Assembly: GCA_945888325.1 (NCBI GenBank)
Contig: CAMDAC010000028.1
Span: 1 to 37,480, forward strand
Origin: Candidatus Sulfopaludibacter sp. SbA3
GTDB taxonomy: Bacteria > Pseudomonadota > Alphaproteobacteria > Caulobacterales > Hyphomonadaceae
DNA length: 37,480 bases
Direction: 5' to 3'
Below are positions 8,467-16,248 of this stretch, piece by piece. Made by a program: the position numbers and the translations under genes. The notes beneath the pieces were generated by a model that was given only the letters and a program-made list of their open reading frames with translations, had not been told where the DNA came from and did not search any database. How positions within the stretch are numbered: the first letter of the stretch is position 1; each line of letters begins with the position of its first letter.

Positions 8467-9234
8467 ATGGCCGACCTGAAACTTGCTTTTTTCGCCTCCA
8501 AACGCCCTGAAGCGCAGGAGGCCCTGCCTTTGCTGGCGGCGAAGTACGGCAATGTGCCGGAGGATGAGGCCGACGTTGTGGTCGCCCTTGGCGGCGACGG
8601 GGCAATGCTGGACACGCTGCGGCGCCGGTTTGGCGATAGCAAGCCGGTCTACGGCATGAACCTCGGCACCATCGGCTTCCTGATGAACGAGTACCAGGCC
8701 GACGGCCTGGTCGCGCGGATCGACGCGGCGGAGCGGGCGAACCTGACGCCGCTGAAGATGCTGGCGGTGGATATCCACGGCGCCGAGCACCGGGCGCTGG
8801 CGATCAACGAGGTCTCGCTGCTGCGCCAGACGGCGCAGTCGGCGCGGCTGCGCATCGCGGTCGACAGCCGCGTGCGGATGGACGAGCTGGTGTGTGACGG
8901 GATCATGGTGGCAACGCCGGCCGGCTCGACCGCCTACAACCTTTCCGCCCATGGGCCGATCCTGCCGATCGGGTCGAACATGCTGGCGATGACGCCGATC
9001 AGCGCGTTCCGGCCCCGGCGCTGGCGCGGCGCGCTGCTGCGCCATGACGCGCGGGTGGACATCGAGATCCTGGCGCCGGACCGGCGGCCGGTTTCTGCTT
9101 CGGCGGACAACCAGGAAGTGCGCGACATCGTGCGGGTCTCGGTGGAGGCGGACCATTCAAGCCGGTTAACCCTGCTGTTTGATCCGGGGCATGCGCTGGA
9201 CGAGCGGATATTGACCGAGCAGTTTGGTTTCTAA
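8467..9234 (+). CDS. nadK: NAD kinase
   Basis: NAD kinase phosphorylates NAD to NADP. The 255-residue product has the signature VVALGGDGAMLDTLRR (GGDG motif), the GMNLGTIGFLMNEY segment, the AINEVSLLR NE motif, and VATPAGSTAYNLSAHGPI. The start at 8467 (MADLKLAFFASKRPEAQEA) matches the length of alphaproteobacterial homologues. In-frame ATGs at 8380 and 8440 would add a tail that does not look conserved, and no strong ribosome-binding site distinguishes them. It is divergent from the aldolase-family gene and followed by the Hpt gene. Confidence 0.95.
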   Translation: MADLKLAFFASKRPEAQEALPLLAAKYGNVPEDEADVVVALGGDGAMLDTLRRRFGDSKPVYGMNLGTIGFLMNEYQADGLVARIDAAERANLTPLKMLAVDIHGAEHRALAINEVSLLRQTAQSARLRIAVDSRVRMDELVCDGIMVATPAGSTAYNLSAHGPILPIGSNMLAMTPISAFRPRRWRGALLRHDARVDIEILAPDRRPVSASADNQEVRDIVRVSVEADHSSRLTLLFDPGHALDERILTEQFGF

Positions 9235-9314
9235 GGCATTCTTGCCGGGCGCGCGTCAGCTTACTGTTAAGGCTTGGCGGTTAACCTTCGGGTCTAAACT
9301 TAAAGGCCTGATGC

Positions 9315-9857
9315 ATGTTCGGAAAACTCCTCTCCAAGGCAAACCTCGCTGTCGGCGGCAACCGCAAACAGAGCCAGGCCCTGCCACCACCGGACATTTC
9401 GCGCGTCATCAAGCCGGCTGCGCCGGCCTATTCGGCGACGTTTACGGAAGCAGCGACCGAATCACTGGCGGCGGACGCCGAGCGGGCGGTCGACAACCTG
9501 GCTGAGCAGTTCGAAATGTGGATGCGGCGCGATCTCGAATCGCTGCGCGCCACCTGGGCGGATGCCCAGCAGCCGGAGGCCACCGCCGAGGACTACCGGC
9601 GCCTCTACACGGCCGCGCACAACATCACCGGCGCGGCGCCGTCCTATGGCTTTCCGGCGGTGGCGCGGCTCAGCAAGTCGCTATGCCTGCTTCTGTCGCA
9701 GACGCGTCCCGGCGAGAATGCGCCGCTGATCAACCTGCATGTCGAAGCCTGCCGGGCGGCGATTGCTGCGGGTCCGGAAGGAGATGCCAGCCACTCGGTG
9801 GCGGACGCCGTGTGCGAGGCGCTGGAGCGCCGCGTGGCCACACGGCTTGCCAGCTGA
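9315..9857 (+). CDS. Hpt domain phosphotransfer protein
   Basis: The 180-residue protein has a low-complexity N-terminus (about 50 residues) followed by a helical Hpt-like domain. The candidate phospho-accepting histidine is His102 in the motif AHNITGAAPSYGFP, which resembles the H-x-x-x-G-A/S-A pattern of Hpt domains. A typical Hpt lysine after the His is missing (Asn-Ile-Thr instead). A second helix (VARLSKSLCLLLSQT) fits the four-helix bundle. It follows nadK by 80 bases. Its partner kinase or response regulator is not in the window. It ends two bases from the convergent NUDIX gene. Confidence 0.75.
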   Translation: MFGKLLSKANLAVGGNRKQSQALPPPDISRVIKPAAPAYSATFTEAATESLAADAERAVDNLAEQFEMWMRRDLESLRATWADAQQPEATAEDYRRLYTAAHNITGAAPSYGFPAVARLSKSLCLLLSQTRPGENAPLINLHVEACRAAIAAGPEGDASHSVADAVCEALERRVATRLAS

Positions 9858-10664
9858 TCAGACGTTGACGCGGGACAAGAGTTCCATCGTCTGGCCGTAA
9901 CCGGCCTCTTCCGGAATGTAGAGACAGGGCTCGCCATCCGGTGACTTGCCGACTTTCGGCAGTACGCTGATGACCGGCTCGGCGCCGAACGTGCTCATGG
10001 CCTCATCGACTGATGTGGCGCGGGCGAGTTTTGCAAGGTTCATCCGTGTGGGGAAGATGATCGTGGCGGTGCCGCCGCGTTCCTGCGCCAGGGCGTCTTC
10101 CGCTGTCAGCCAGACGGCATCGGTGGTCTCGCGGCCATCATGCGCCGCAATCTGCCAGAGGGGCGCCGGGGCGACGTAGAAATGGGTGTCGAAGCGTTTC
10201 GGCATCATCACCGGCGTGATCCAGTGGCCAAAGTGTACGAGGCTGTCGAGGGCGAGCACGAGCTCGTGTTCCTGCATCAGGGCGAGGAAAGACACCTCGC
10301 CCCGGTCCACGGCGCTGCGGTGGGGCGCGAGGAGTTCGGCAATGTCGGCGCCGACCAGCGGCGCGCCGGGACCGCGCACGGCGCGGCGGCGGGCGATCAG
10401 GAGGCCGGATTCCTCGTAGGCCTCGCGGATGGCGGCAATGCGCGCATCCTGCTGGACCGGGCCGAAATCGCCGTCGGTCCAGTCATCCCAGTCCGGGCTT
10501 GCATCGGCGGCAGCGGCTTTTCCGCCCGGAAACACCAGCGCGCCGGCGGCAAAATCGATCTCGTAATGGCGCTTCACCATCAGCACCTCCGGCTTCGGCG
10601 CGGCGTCGCGCAGCAGCAGGATCGTGGCCGACAGCCGGGGCTCTGGAGGGGCGGGTTCAGTCAT
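9858..10664 (-). CDS. NUDIX hydrolase, NUDT19-like
   Basis: NUDIX enzymes hydrolyse nucleoside diphosphates linked to another group, and NUDT19-type members often act on CoA derivatives. The 268-residue product has a Nudix box interrupted by an insertion: ALVFPGGK, then roughly 25 residues, then AAIREAYEESGLLI. The downstream WITPVMMPKRFDTHFYVA segment is typical of this subgroup. I used the ATG at 10664 (AAGGAT upstream) rather than the TTG three codons earlier. Substrate is unknown. It is divergent from the EAL-like gene and convergent with the Hpt gene. Confidence 0.88.
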   Translation of the reverse strand: MTEPAPPEPRLSATILLLRDAAPKPEVLMVKRHYEIDFAAGALVFPGGKAAAADASPDWDDWTDGDFGPVQQDARIAAIREAYEESGLLIARRRAVRGPGAPLVGADIAELLAPHRSAVDRGEVSFLALMQEHELVLALDSLVHFGHWITPVMMPKRFDTHFYVAPAPLWQIAAHDGRETTDAVWLTAEDALAQERGGTATIIFPTRMNLAKLARATSVDEAMSTFGAEPVISVLPKVGKSPDGEPCLYIPEEAGYGQTMELLSRVNV

Positions 10665-10779
10665 GGTGGCCAAAATCCTTAAAATTTCCGGGAAAACTCA
10701 CTGGCCGGCTGCGCGTGATGTTCAACTCCAGCCGTTAGGGAAGGCAAGAGCCAGACAACCGACGCAACAAGGAAACCTG

Positions 10780-11463
10780 ATGCGCCCCTTCCCCCGCCCC
10801 AACATGAGCCTTGTGCAGCCCGCGCGCGGACCGTCCGTCCGCTTCAAGCCGGTGATGCACTTGCTGGGCGGGGATTCGCTAGGCCTGGTGGCCGATGAGC
10901 CGATCGAGTTCGAGGAGCGCGTCGCGTTCGGGCCGGTGGCCAATGACAATGAAATGCCCAGCTCGGCCAAGTGGATGGCGGGCCGTCTGGAACGGATTGC
11001 CAGCGCCGCCAGCGCGCAGGAAATGCCGCACCGACCGATTCTCGTGGCCGCGCCGATGGCCGGCTTGTCCGATCCGGACACCGCCGTGGCCTGCGACGCC
11101 GCTGTGCGCCGCACGGTCCTCTGCCAGCAGGAATTCTGCCTGATGTTCACCGACGCCGCGTTTGCGGGCGATCCGGCTGACAGCACGGCACGCATCGCGC
11201 GCCTGCGCCGGGTGGGCTTCCGCGTCGGCATCGACATGCGTCATTCCTGGCAGACCCCGCTCAGCGAAAGCTTCCGCATACTGATCGACACGATCCGGGT
11301 GGACGCCGATGCGCTGGAGGCCTCGAACGAGCTGCGTGACGTGGTGTACGCCGCGAACTCGGCCGGCATCCTGGTCGTCGCCGATCACGCCAACTGGCGT
11401 GACGGGGACTATCTGAATGATCTTGGGGTAGCAGGCGCCGTGGCGCCGCAAACTGACGGCTGA
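10780..11463 (+). CDS. Degenerate EAL-like domain protein
   Basis: The 227-residue product resembles an EAL (cyclic-di-GMP phosphodiesterase) fold in outline. It has an N-terminal FKPVMHLLGGDSLGLVADEP in place of the usual YQPIVDL...EAL strand, a central RIARLRRVGFRVGIDMRHSW where EAL proteins have the DDFG motif, then FRILIDTIRVDAD and an AGILVVADHANW end. The catalytic EAL, DDFG and E-x-x-E residues are not conserved, so enzyme activity is unlikely. A binding or regulatory role is possible. The ATG at 10780 has AAGGAA eight bases upstream; the longer frame from 10624 overlaps the NUDIX gene and is not supported. Confidence 0.65.
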   Translation: MRPFPRPNMSLVQPARGPSVRFKPVMHLLGGDSLGLVADEPIEFEERVAFGPVANDNEMPSSAKWMAGRLERIASAASAQEMPHRPILVAAPMAGLSDPDTAVACDAAVRRTVLCQQEFCLMFTDAAFAGDPADSTARIARLRRVGFRVGIDMRHSWQTPLSESFRILIDTIRVDADALEASNELRDVVYAANSAGILVVADHANWRDGDYLNDLGVAGAVAPQTDG

Positions 11464-11465
11464 AC

Positions 11466-12626
11466 CTAGGCGGCGTCGGTGTCTTCCAGCGCATCTTCCC
11501 GCGACGCCATCTCGGAATAATAGTCGAGCTTGTCGAGCAGGTAGTCGAGATCGTCCTTCGGGATCGCCTGGAACTGGGTCAGCACGCGCTCGATCATCCG
11601 TACACGGAAGCGGGCGCGGTCGTTCGGCCCGCCATCGTGCTGGGTATCATGGAACACGGTGACCGCGGCCTTGAAGGCCGGCAGCATTTTGCGCGGCAGG
11701 CCGGCGCGGTCGAACACCGCCTGAAGGCCCAGCGGGCCGGCATCGTGGATCATCAGCCAGACGCGCTGGTGGGCGACGCCTGAAAGTTCGGCCAGGGCAT
11801 GCTCGACGAAGCGCATCTGCCCGCAGCAGAGCGCGCGCATGATCAGCGAATTCGAGAGACGGCCATTGAGGTTCAGCTGCGAGACGAAGCGCGGCAGGTC
11901 GTTGGTGCGGCCCGACTGCTCGACCAGGTCGATCGTCGCGCGCTCGCGGGCGCTGGCGGCCAGATCGATGGCGAGCTGGGCCGGGAGCTCATGGCGGTTC
12001 ACGAGAATGTCGAACAGCTGGCCGGAGACCAGCGAGACCATCTTCTCGGCGATGTGCGTCGGGATGAAGTCGCGCTTGATCAGGCCGGCCTGGACGATCT
12101 CGTCGCGGCCGAAGCGGCGGAGCGTGTCGTCAAAGGCCTTGTCGGTCCATTCCGCGCCCTGGTTGGCGGACAGGGCCCGGACGGCTTCGACCGCGCCGTG
12201 CTCGGAGATGATTTCGGTGATCGTGATCGACAGCGCGTCGCGGTTGGCGATGGCGGCCTGCTTGGCGGCGGTGACGGAGAGGACAAGCTCGACGAGGTCT
12301 TCGTCCGAAAACACGGGCGAGTCCTGGAGGACCGGGATAGCGACCGCTTCGATGTCGCGGGCGAGCTTCAGGGCCACTTCGCGCGGCAGGATCGGAGAGG
12401 AGCGAAGCGTCACCGCGAGCGTGCGGCGGACGAGGTCGGCCGCGTCTTCGGCGAGGATGGCGATGATCTCCTCGGCGAACGCCTTCTCGGTATCGGTCAG
12501 CACGTCCAGCGCGATGCGGCGGCAAAGCCGGTGGGCGACCGAGGCGCGTTGCTCGGGCGTTTCGCCCCGCATCAGGCGAAGGATGTCGTCCTCAGTCAGC
12601 TGGGGCCGGATGCTCTGGACCGTCAT
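11466..12626 (-). CDS. DUF2336 domain-containing protein
   Basis: The 386-residue protein is all helical, with repeated HEAT-like segments such as LVRRTLAVTLRSSPILPREVA, ISEHGAVEAVRALSANQGAEW and IPTHIAEKMVSLVSGQLFDIL. This pattern matches the alphaproteobacterial DUF2336 family, whose function is not established. No signal peptide or membrane span is visible. The start ATG at 12626 (MTVQSIRPQLTEDDI) is preferred over an upstream in-frame start, because the extra 30 residues look non-coding and run towards the tig terminator. It converges with the EAL-like gene, two bases apart. Confidence 0.8.
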   Translation of the reverse strand: MTVQSIRPQLTEDDILRLMRGETPEQRASVAHRLCRRIALDVLTDTEKAFAEEIIAILAEDAADLVRRTLAVTLRSSPILPREVALKLARDIEAVAIPVLQDSPVFSDEDLVELVLSVTAAKQAAIANRDALSITITEIISEHGAVEAVRALSANQGAEWTDKAFDDTLRRFGRDEIVQAGLIKRDFIPTHIAEKMVSLVSGQLFDILVNRHELPAQLAIDLAASARERATIDLVEQSGRTNDLPRFVSQLNLNGRLSNSLIMRALCCGQMRFVEHALAELSGVAHQRVWLMIHDAGPLGLQAVFDRAGLPRKMLPAFKAAVTVFHDTQHDGGPNDRARFRVRMIERVLTQFQAIPKDDLDYLLDKLDYYSEMASREDALEDTDAA

Positions 12627-12678
12627 GGGCGGGCTCAATCCTAAGATTCGGAATTTGGCCGAACCCTGGGCGAGGCTG

Positions 12679-12694
12679 GTTAATATCCGTTTAC
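12679..12694 (-). promoter_or_regulatory. CtrA-like half-consensus site
   Basis: GTTAA, seven bases, then TTAC reads on the minus strand as GTAA-N7-TTAAC. That is one mismatch from the CtrA consensus TTAA-N7-TTAAC used by Caulobacterales. It lies 53-68 bases upstream of the DUF2336 start. A single site in AT-poor DNA is suggestive only. Confidence 0.3.
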
Positions 12695-12721
12695 CAAGCG
12701 GCGGTTCCTGCAACATGGACC

Positions 12722-12755
12722 AAAGAAAAAACCGGCCGGATCGCTCCGGCCGGTT
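12722..12755 (-). terminator. Rho-independent terminator of tig
   Basis: AACCGGCCGGA, loop TCGC and TCCGGCCGGTT form a perfect 11-bp stem. On the minus strand it is followed by TTTTTCTTTG. It lies 26 bases after the trigger-factor stop, so tig ends as its own transcription unit and DUF2336 needs its own promoter. Confidence 0.92.
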
Positions 12756-12781
12756 CTCAAATTGTGTCCTGGAAGCAACGC

Positions 12782-14119
12782 TTAAGCGTCGTCTTCCTTG
12801 AACAGGTCGTCGCGGGAAACGGTGGTTTCCTCAACCGTGGCGACCGCGAGGATATGGTCGACGACCTTGTCCTCGTAGATCGGGGCGCGCAGCTGGGCCA
12901 TGGCGTTGGCGTTGCGCTGGAAGAACTGCACGACTTCCCGCTCCTGGCCCGGATACTGGCGGGCTTCGCGGATCAGCGCCTGGTTCACTTCCTGCTCGGT
13001 GATGCGCACGTCCGAGATGCGGCCCATTTCGGCCAGCACGAGGCCAAGGCGCACGCGGCGCTCGGCGATCTTGCGGTACTCGGCTTTCAGCTCGTCTTCC
13101 GGTTTGACTTTCTCTTCCGGCGAGACGCGGCCGGCATCCATTTCGGTCTGCAGCTGCTGCCAGATCTGGTTGAACTCCTGCTCCACCATGCCGGGCGGCA
13201 GGTCGAAGCTGTGGGCGGAGTCGAGCTTGTCGAGCAGGTCACGCTTCGCCTTGGCGCGCGAGGCGTTGGCATGCTCGGCGGTGATCTGGTCGCGCACGAG
13301 GCCGCGCAGCTGCTCGAGGCTTTCGAGGCCGAGGCCCTTGGCGAACTCTTCGTCGATCTCCGGCGTCTGCGGGGCGCGGACTTCGTGGACTTTCGTCTCG
13401 AAGACGGCGGCCTTGCCGGCGAGATTGGCGGCCTGGTAGTTCTCGGGGAAGGAGACGTTGAGCTCCTTCTCATCGCCGGCCTTGACGCCGACGAGCTGCT
13501 CTTCGAAGCCCGGGATGAAGCGGTTCGAGCCGAGGACGACCGACTGCTGCTCGGCGGTGCCGCCTTCGAAGGCTTCGCCGTCGATCTTGCCGACGAAATC
13601 GACAATCACGGCGTCGCCGTCCACCGACACTTCATCAGCGCCGCGGGGCTCGTACTTGATGTTCTGGCCGGCGATGCGCTTCAGCGACTCGTCGATCTGC
13701 TCGTCGGTGACTTCGGCGACCGGACGGGTGATCGTCAGGCTGGCCGCGTCGACGGGCGTGAATTCCGGCATCACGTCGACATTCATCTGATAGGCGAGGT
13801 CGGCCTCACCTTTCACGACTTTCTCGATGTCGCCGTCCATCTTCACGGCCGGCTGGCCGGCGGGGCGCAGGGCGCTGTCCTCGAGGGCTTTCTGGTTGGT
13901 CTCGTTGACCAGCTTGTCGATCAGCTCGCCCATCAGGTCGCGGCCATACATCTTGCGCACGTGGGCGGCAGGAACCTTGCCTGGACGGAAGCCCTTGAGC
14001 TTCATCTGCGGGCGGATTTCCTCGATCCGCTGGGCGAGTTTCGCCTGGAGTTCCGTGGCGCTAACCTTCACCTCAAAGGTGCGGCTGAGACCTTCTGCCT
14101 TGGTCTGAGTGACTTCCAT
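12782..14119 (-). CDS. tig: Trigger factor
   Basis: Trigger factor is the ribosome-bound chaperone and peptidyl-prolyl isomerase that meets nascent chains. The 445-residue product has the ribosome-binding domain with KGFRPGKVPAAHVRKMYG (the GFRxGxxP signature), the FKBP-like PPIase domain (DAVIVDFVGKIDGEAFEGG, then FIPGFEEQLVG) and a long helical C-terminal substrate-binding domain ending in acidic residues. Start ATG at 14119 has GAGGA upstream. It has a strong terminator at its 3' end. In many proteobacteria tig lies next to clpP-clpX; here clpPX is about 10 kb away. Confidence 0.96.
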   Translation of the reverse strand: MEVTQTKAEGLSRTFEVKVSATELQAKLAQRIEEIRPQMKLKGFRPGKVPAAHVRKMYGRDLMGELIDKLVNETNQKALEDSALRPAGQPAVKMDGDIEKVVKGEADLAYQMNVDVMPEFTPVDAASLTITRPVAEVTDEQIDESLKRIAGQNIKYEPRGADEVSVDGDAVIVDFVGKIDGEAFEGGTAEQQSVVLGSNRFIPGFEEQLVGVKAGDEKELNVSFPENYQAANLAGKAAVFETKVHEVRAPQTPEIDEEFAKGLGLESLEQLRGLVRDQITAEHANASRAKAKRDLLDKLDSAHSFDLPPGMVEQEFNQIWQQLQTEMDAGRVSPEEKVKPEDELKAEYRKIAERRVRLGLVLAEMGRISDVRITEQEVNQALIREARQYPGQEREVVQFFQRNANAMAQLRAPIYEDKVVDHILAVATVEETTVSRDDLFKEDDA

Positions 14120-14335
14120 GTCCTCGTCTTTCGTAAATGAATGCGCCGCCGGGGGAGCCGCCTGGGGCCCCGGATACGCTGAATCCTGCCTGAAGCCGCG
14201 GCTTATGTCATACGGGGAAGCCCCTGTCCACGCCGCGTGGCGGGCGAGTGCAGCGCCCCTCCCCGCCCCGGCCCGGACGCCCGCCGAGACAGGCGATTGC
14301 CCCCGGCAAAACCCTCGCGTAAGACCCCGTCACGT

Positions 14336-14420
14336 GCGGATGTGGCGGAATTGGTAGACGCACTGGATTTAGGTTCCAGCGCCGCAAGGTGTGGAGGTTC
14401 GAGTCCTCTCATCCGCACCA
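14336..14420 (+). tRNA. tRNA-Leu (anticodon UAG)
   Basis: The acceptor arms GCGGATG and CATCCGC pair perfectly, followed by A-CCA encoded in the DNA. The anticodon stem CTGGA/TCCAG encloses the loop TTTAGGT, giving anticodon TAG, which reads CUA. The long variable arm (CGCCGCAAGGTG region) and the T-arm with GGTTCGAGTCC are as expected for a class II leucine tRNA. Length is 85 bases including CCA. It ends eight bases before the convergent membrane-protein ORF. Confidence 0.97.
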
Positions 14421-14428
14421 CAGGTTGT

Positions 14429-15208
14429 TCAGAGAACCTTGCCAAGGCGGGCGGCGCTGCCGAACATCTTCTTTCTGGCCTCGGGCAAGGCCCGGAGGAT
14501 GCAGAAGGCGAACGCCAGAGCGAGAAGGAACGCCTCGTCCCGCGTCAGTTCCGCGATGGAAAACACCACGACCGAGAACATGCAGAGGAATGTCAGGCGC
14601 ACCATCTGGCTGGACAAGGCGTGCTCGTCGCCGCCGGCGCGGCGAATGGCGTACATCGACCAGGTCCGGACGATCTGCGCAAAGCCGAGGGCGACGCCCC
14701 CCGGGTGGATCGGGAGCAGCAGGGGCGGGCCGAAATACTTGGTGGCGTGGAGCGGCAGGTAGACGAATACCCGCCACGCCAGCGGCACATGATTGAAGGC
14801 ATAGAAGACCATCCGCGACAGGCCGAGGAATACCATCCAGATAGCCGTCAGCAGGAATATGCCCGCTTCTGTCGGGGCAGTGTCCCTGAGGCCGAGGTTT
14901 GCGAGCATCGACACCCGCAGCTCCATCGGGATGACGGCGAACGCAGCCAGCGTGACCAGCGTTGCCCATACCCAGGCTTCAGGCTCCATGCGGAGTTTGC
15001 GGTGCGCGTAATAGGCTTCGGAGAGTTTTGGTTGCGCCTCTGTTCGTTCGCCGATGGTGTCGTTCTGGGCATAGCCGATCTCATAGACCAGAAGGTAGGA
15101 GACGAAGATCATCACGAGGAAGATGAAGACCGGAACGATGCTGGGGCCGTGCAGCGCCGCGAACATGATAAGGATGACCGGCAGTTCCTCGAGGAAGACC
15201 TGTTTCAC
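14429..15208 (-). CDS. Polytopic membrane protein, probable 3' half of a split HAD-membrane protein gene
   Basis: The 259-residue ORF has about six or seven hydrophobic spans (for example LPVILIMFAAL, VPVFIFLVMIFVSYLLV, IFLLTAIWMVFLGL, LALAFAFCIL). A YEIGYAQND segment after the second span recalls the ND-containing motif of UbiA-type prenyltransferases, but the acidic motif is not complete. The first available start is a GTG at 15208 without a visible ribosome-binding site. The frame continues upstream through 16 protein-like codons (FPFFYTARIKRSPGFLV) up to the TAA that ends the HAD gene. This suggests one ancestral two-domain protein of about 500 residues split by a nonsense codon. Restart of translation at the GTG is the alternative. 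Confidence 0.65.
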   Translation of the reverse strand: MKQVFLEELPVILIMFAALHGPSIVPVFIFLVMIFVSYLLVYEIGYAQNDTIGERTEAQPKLSEAYYAHRKLRMEPEAWVWATLVTLAAFAVIPMELRVSMLANLGLRDTAPTEAGIFLLTAIWMVFLGLSRMVFYAFNHVPLAWRVFVYLPLHATKYFGPPLLLPIHPGGVALGFAQIVRTWSMYAIRRAGGDEHALSSQMVRLTFLCMFSVVVFSIAELTRDEAFLLALAFAFCILRALPEARKKMFGSAARLGKVL

Positions 15209-15256
15209 CAGGAAGCCGGGCGAACGCTTGATCCGGGCGGTATAGAAGAACGGGAA

Positions 15257-15934
15257 TTAGGCGGACGCGTGCGCCGGCGTGGTGTTTTCGCCGGCCCAGC
15301 GAATGACATGCGCCTGCCGCACGGCTTTCAGGATATCTGCATCATCCCTTGCCGAATCCGAGACGACGATGTCCGTATCCGGATTGATCGTGAATCCGTT
15401 GCGCGCGAGCATGGCGAGCTTTCCACGCGCCCGCGCAGACGGAAGCTCGAAGAGGCCCGGCGCGACGATGGTGGCGTGCTCGAAGGGAGAGCCTTTCAGC
15501 AGCGCACGGATGATCCAGTGCAGGCCGAAGCTGACGATGATGATGCGGCTGGGGTCAAGGCCGCCGACGGCGGCTTCCAGCAAACGGTTGCGCTCGCGGG
15601 CGTAGATGTCTGGCGCTGCCTTGCGGAAACGTCCGAGCGTCCACGGCGCCAGCAGCAGCACCATTGCGACGCGGACCGCATCGCGCCAGACGAAATATCC
15701 GTTCTTTCCGAGAAATTTCCAGGGAACGAGACCCGAAACAAGCTTCAGGAGCGGAGCGAGAATGGACGAAGGGCGCGCTTCATTGAGGAAGGCCTCGGTC
15801 GAATTCCAGAGAAACAGCGTATGATCAAAATCAAGATAGACGTGGCCAGTTTCAGCCAGATTGCCGATGTCCTGCCGTAGCAGGTCAACCTCCCCGCGCC
15901 TGGAGGCCAGAGTAGCAGCGTGGAGCTTACTCAA
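15257..15934 (-). CDS. HAD-superfamily phosphatase-like protein
   Basis: The 225-residue product carries the HAD nucleophile motif YLDFDHTLFL (Asp35, Asp37, Thr39), then a helical cap region, an IIIVSFGLHWIIRALL segment in the motif II position, and SDSARDDADIL near the end as motif IV. The start chosen is TTG at 15934, because a strong AAGGAGG lies seven bases upstream. The frame stays open to 16231, but those extra 99 residues look non-coding and include an nnr-like remnant. The TAA at 15257-15259 is in frame with the downstream membrane-protein ORF. HAD plus integral-membrane fusions are known, which supports a split gene. Confidence 0.78.
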   Translation of the reverse strand: MSKLHAATLASRRGEVDLLRQDIGNLAETGHVYLDFDHTLFLWNSTEAFLNEARPSSILAPLLKLVSGLVPWKFLGKNGYFVWRDAVRVAMVLLLAPWTLGRFRKAAPDIYARERNRLLEAAVGGLDPSRIIIVSFGLHWIIRALLKGSPFEHATIVAPGLFELPSARARGKLAMLARNGFTINPDTDIVVSDSARDDADILKAVRQAHVIRWAGENTTPAHASA

Positions 15935-16248
15935 ACTGCAGCCTCCTTGCCGCGATCGCACTTCAGTGTTGCTGCGTGCTACGCGAACCAACCTACAAGA
16001 CTCATGCAACGCACGGGTGAGGCGAAAGTTCCCTGAACTGAATAAAAGCCAACAACTCGCCTCTGGCGCGACCACGAGACCAGTTGCCACCTTCCGGTGC
16101 GGCGCGCTGCGGGTGCCGGGCAACTGCTGCTCCATGTCTTCGGCAATCAACCGCGGCGGCGGGCTGCGCTGATGCCTCAACGTCAGCCTTGTGCAGCGAT
16201 GGCGCCGTGGCATGCTTGCCTTCGAATTCACGTATCGGGAGAAGCGTC
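15935..16248. other. Divergent intergenic region with an nnr fossil
   Basis: This 314-base stretch separates the HAD gene from the CrtC/AttH-like gene and must hold both promoters. No intact gene is visible. Its notable content is a minus-strand remnant of an nnr 3' end at about 16085-16150, in the same open frame that runs into the HAD gene. Confidence 0.6.
16085..16150 (-). pseudogene. Remnant of an nnr (NAD(P)H-hydrate dehydratase) C-terminus
   Basis: The minus-strand translation reads LIAEDMEQQLPGTRSAPHRK. The intact nnr ends LIAEDLEQQLPDILSALHGE. Ten of the first eleven residues are identical, and several of the DNA differences are synonymous. At the DNA level 16116-16152 and 17337-17373 match at 29 of 37 positions by eye. 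There is no upstream continuation resembling the rest of nnr and no start codon, so this is a fossil of a duplicated or displaced nnr 3' end. It lies on the far side of the gene at 16249-17289. Confidence 0.75.

Noticed and set aside
9261-9281. TTAA...TTAACC pair upstream of the Hpt gene as a CtrA site
   Set aside because: The spacing between TTAA elements is 10 bases rather than the required 7.
15935-16231. 99-residue N-terminal extension of the HAD protein
   Set aside because: Contains the nnr remnant and non-protein-like sequence; the TTG at 15934 has a strong AAGGAGG at correct spacing.
16084-16248. Upstream extension of the CrtC/AttH-like protein by 55 residues
   Set aside because: The extension is antisense to the nnr remnant, has unnatural composition, and a good ribosome-binding site precedes the ATG at 16249.
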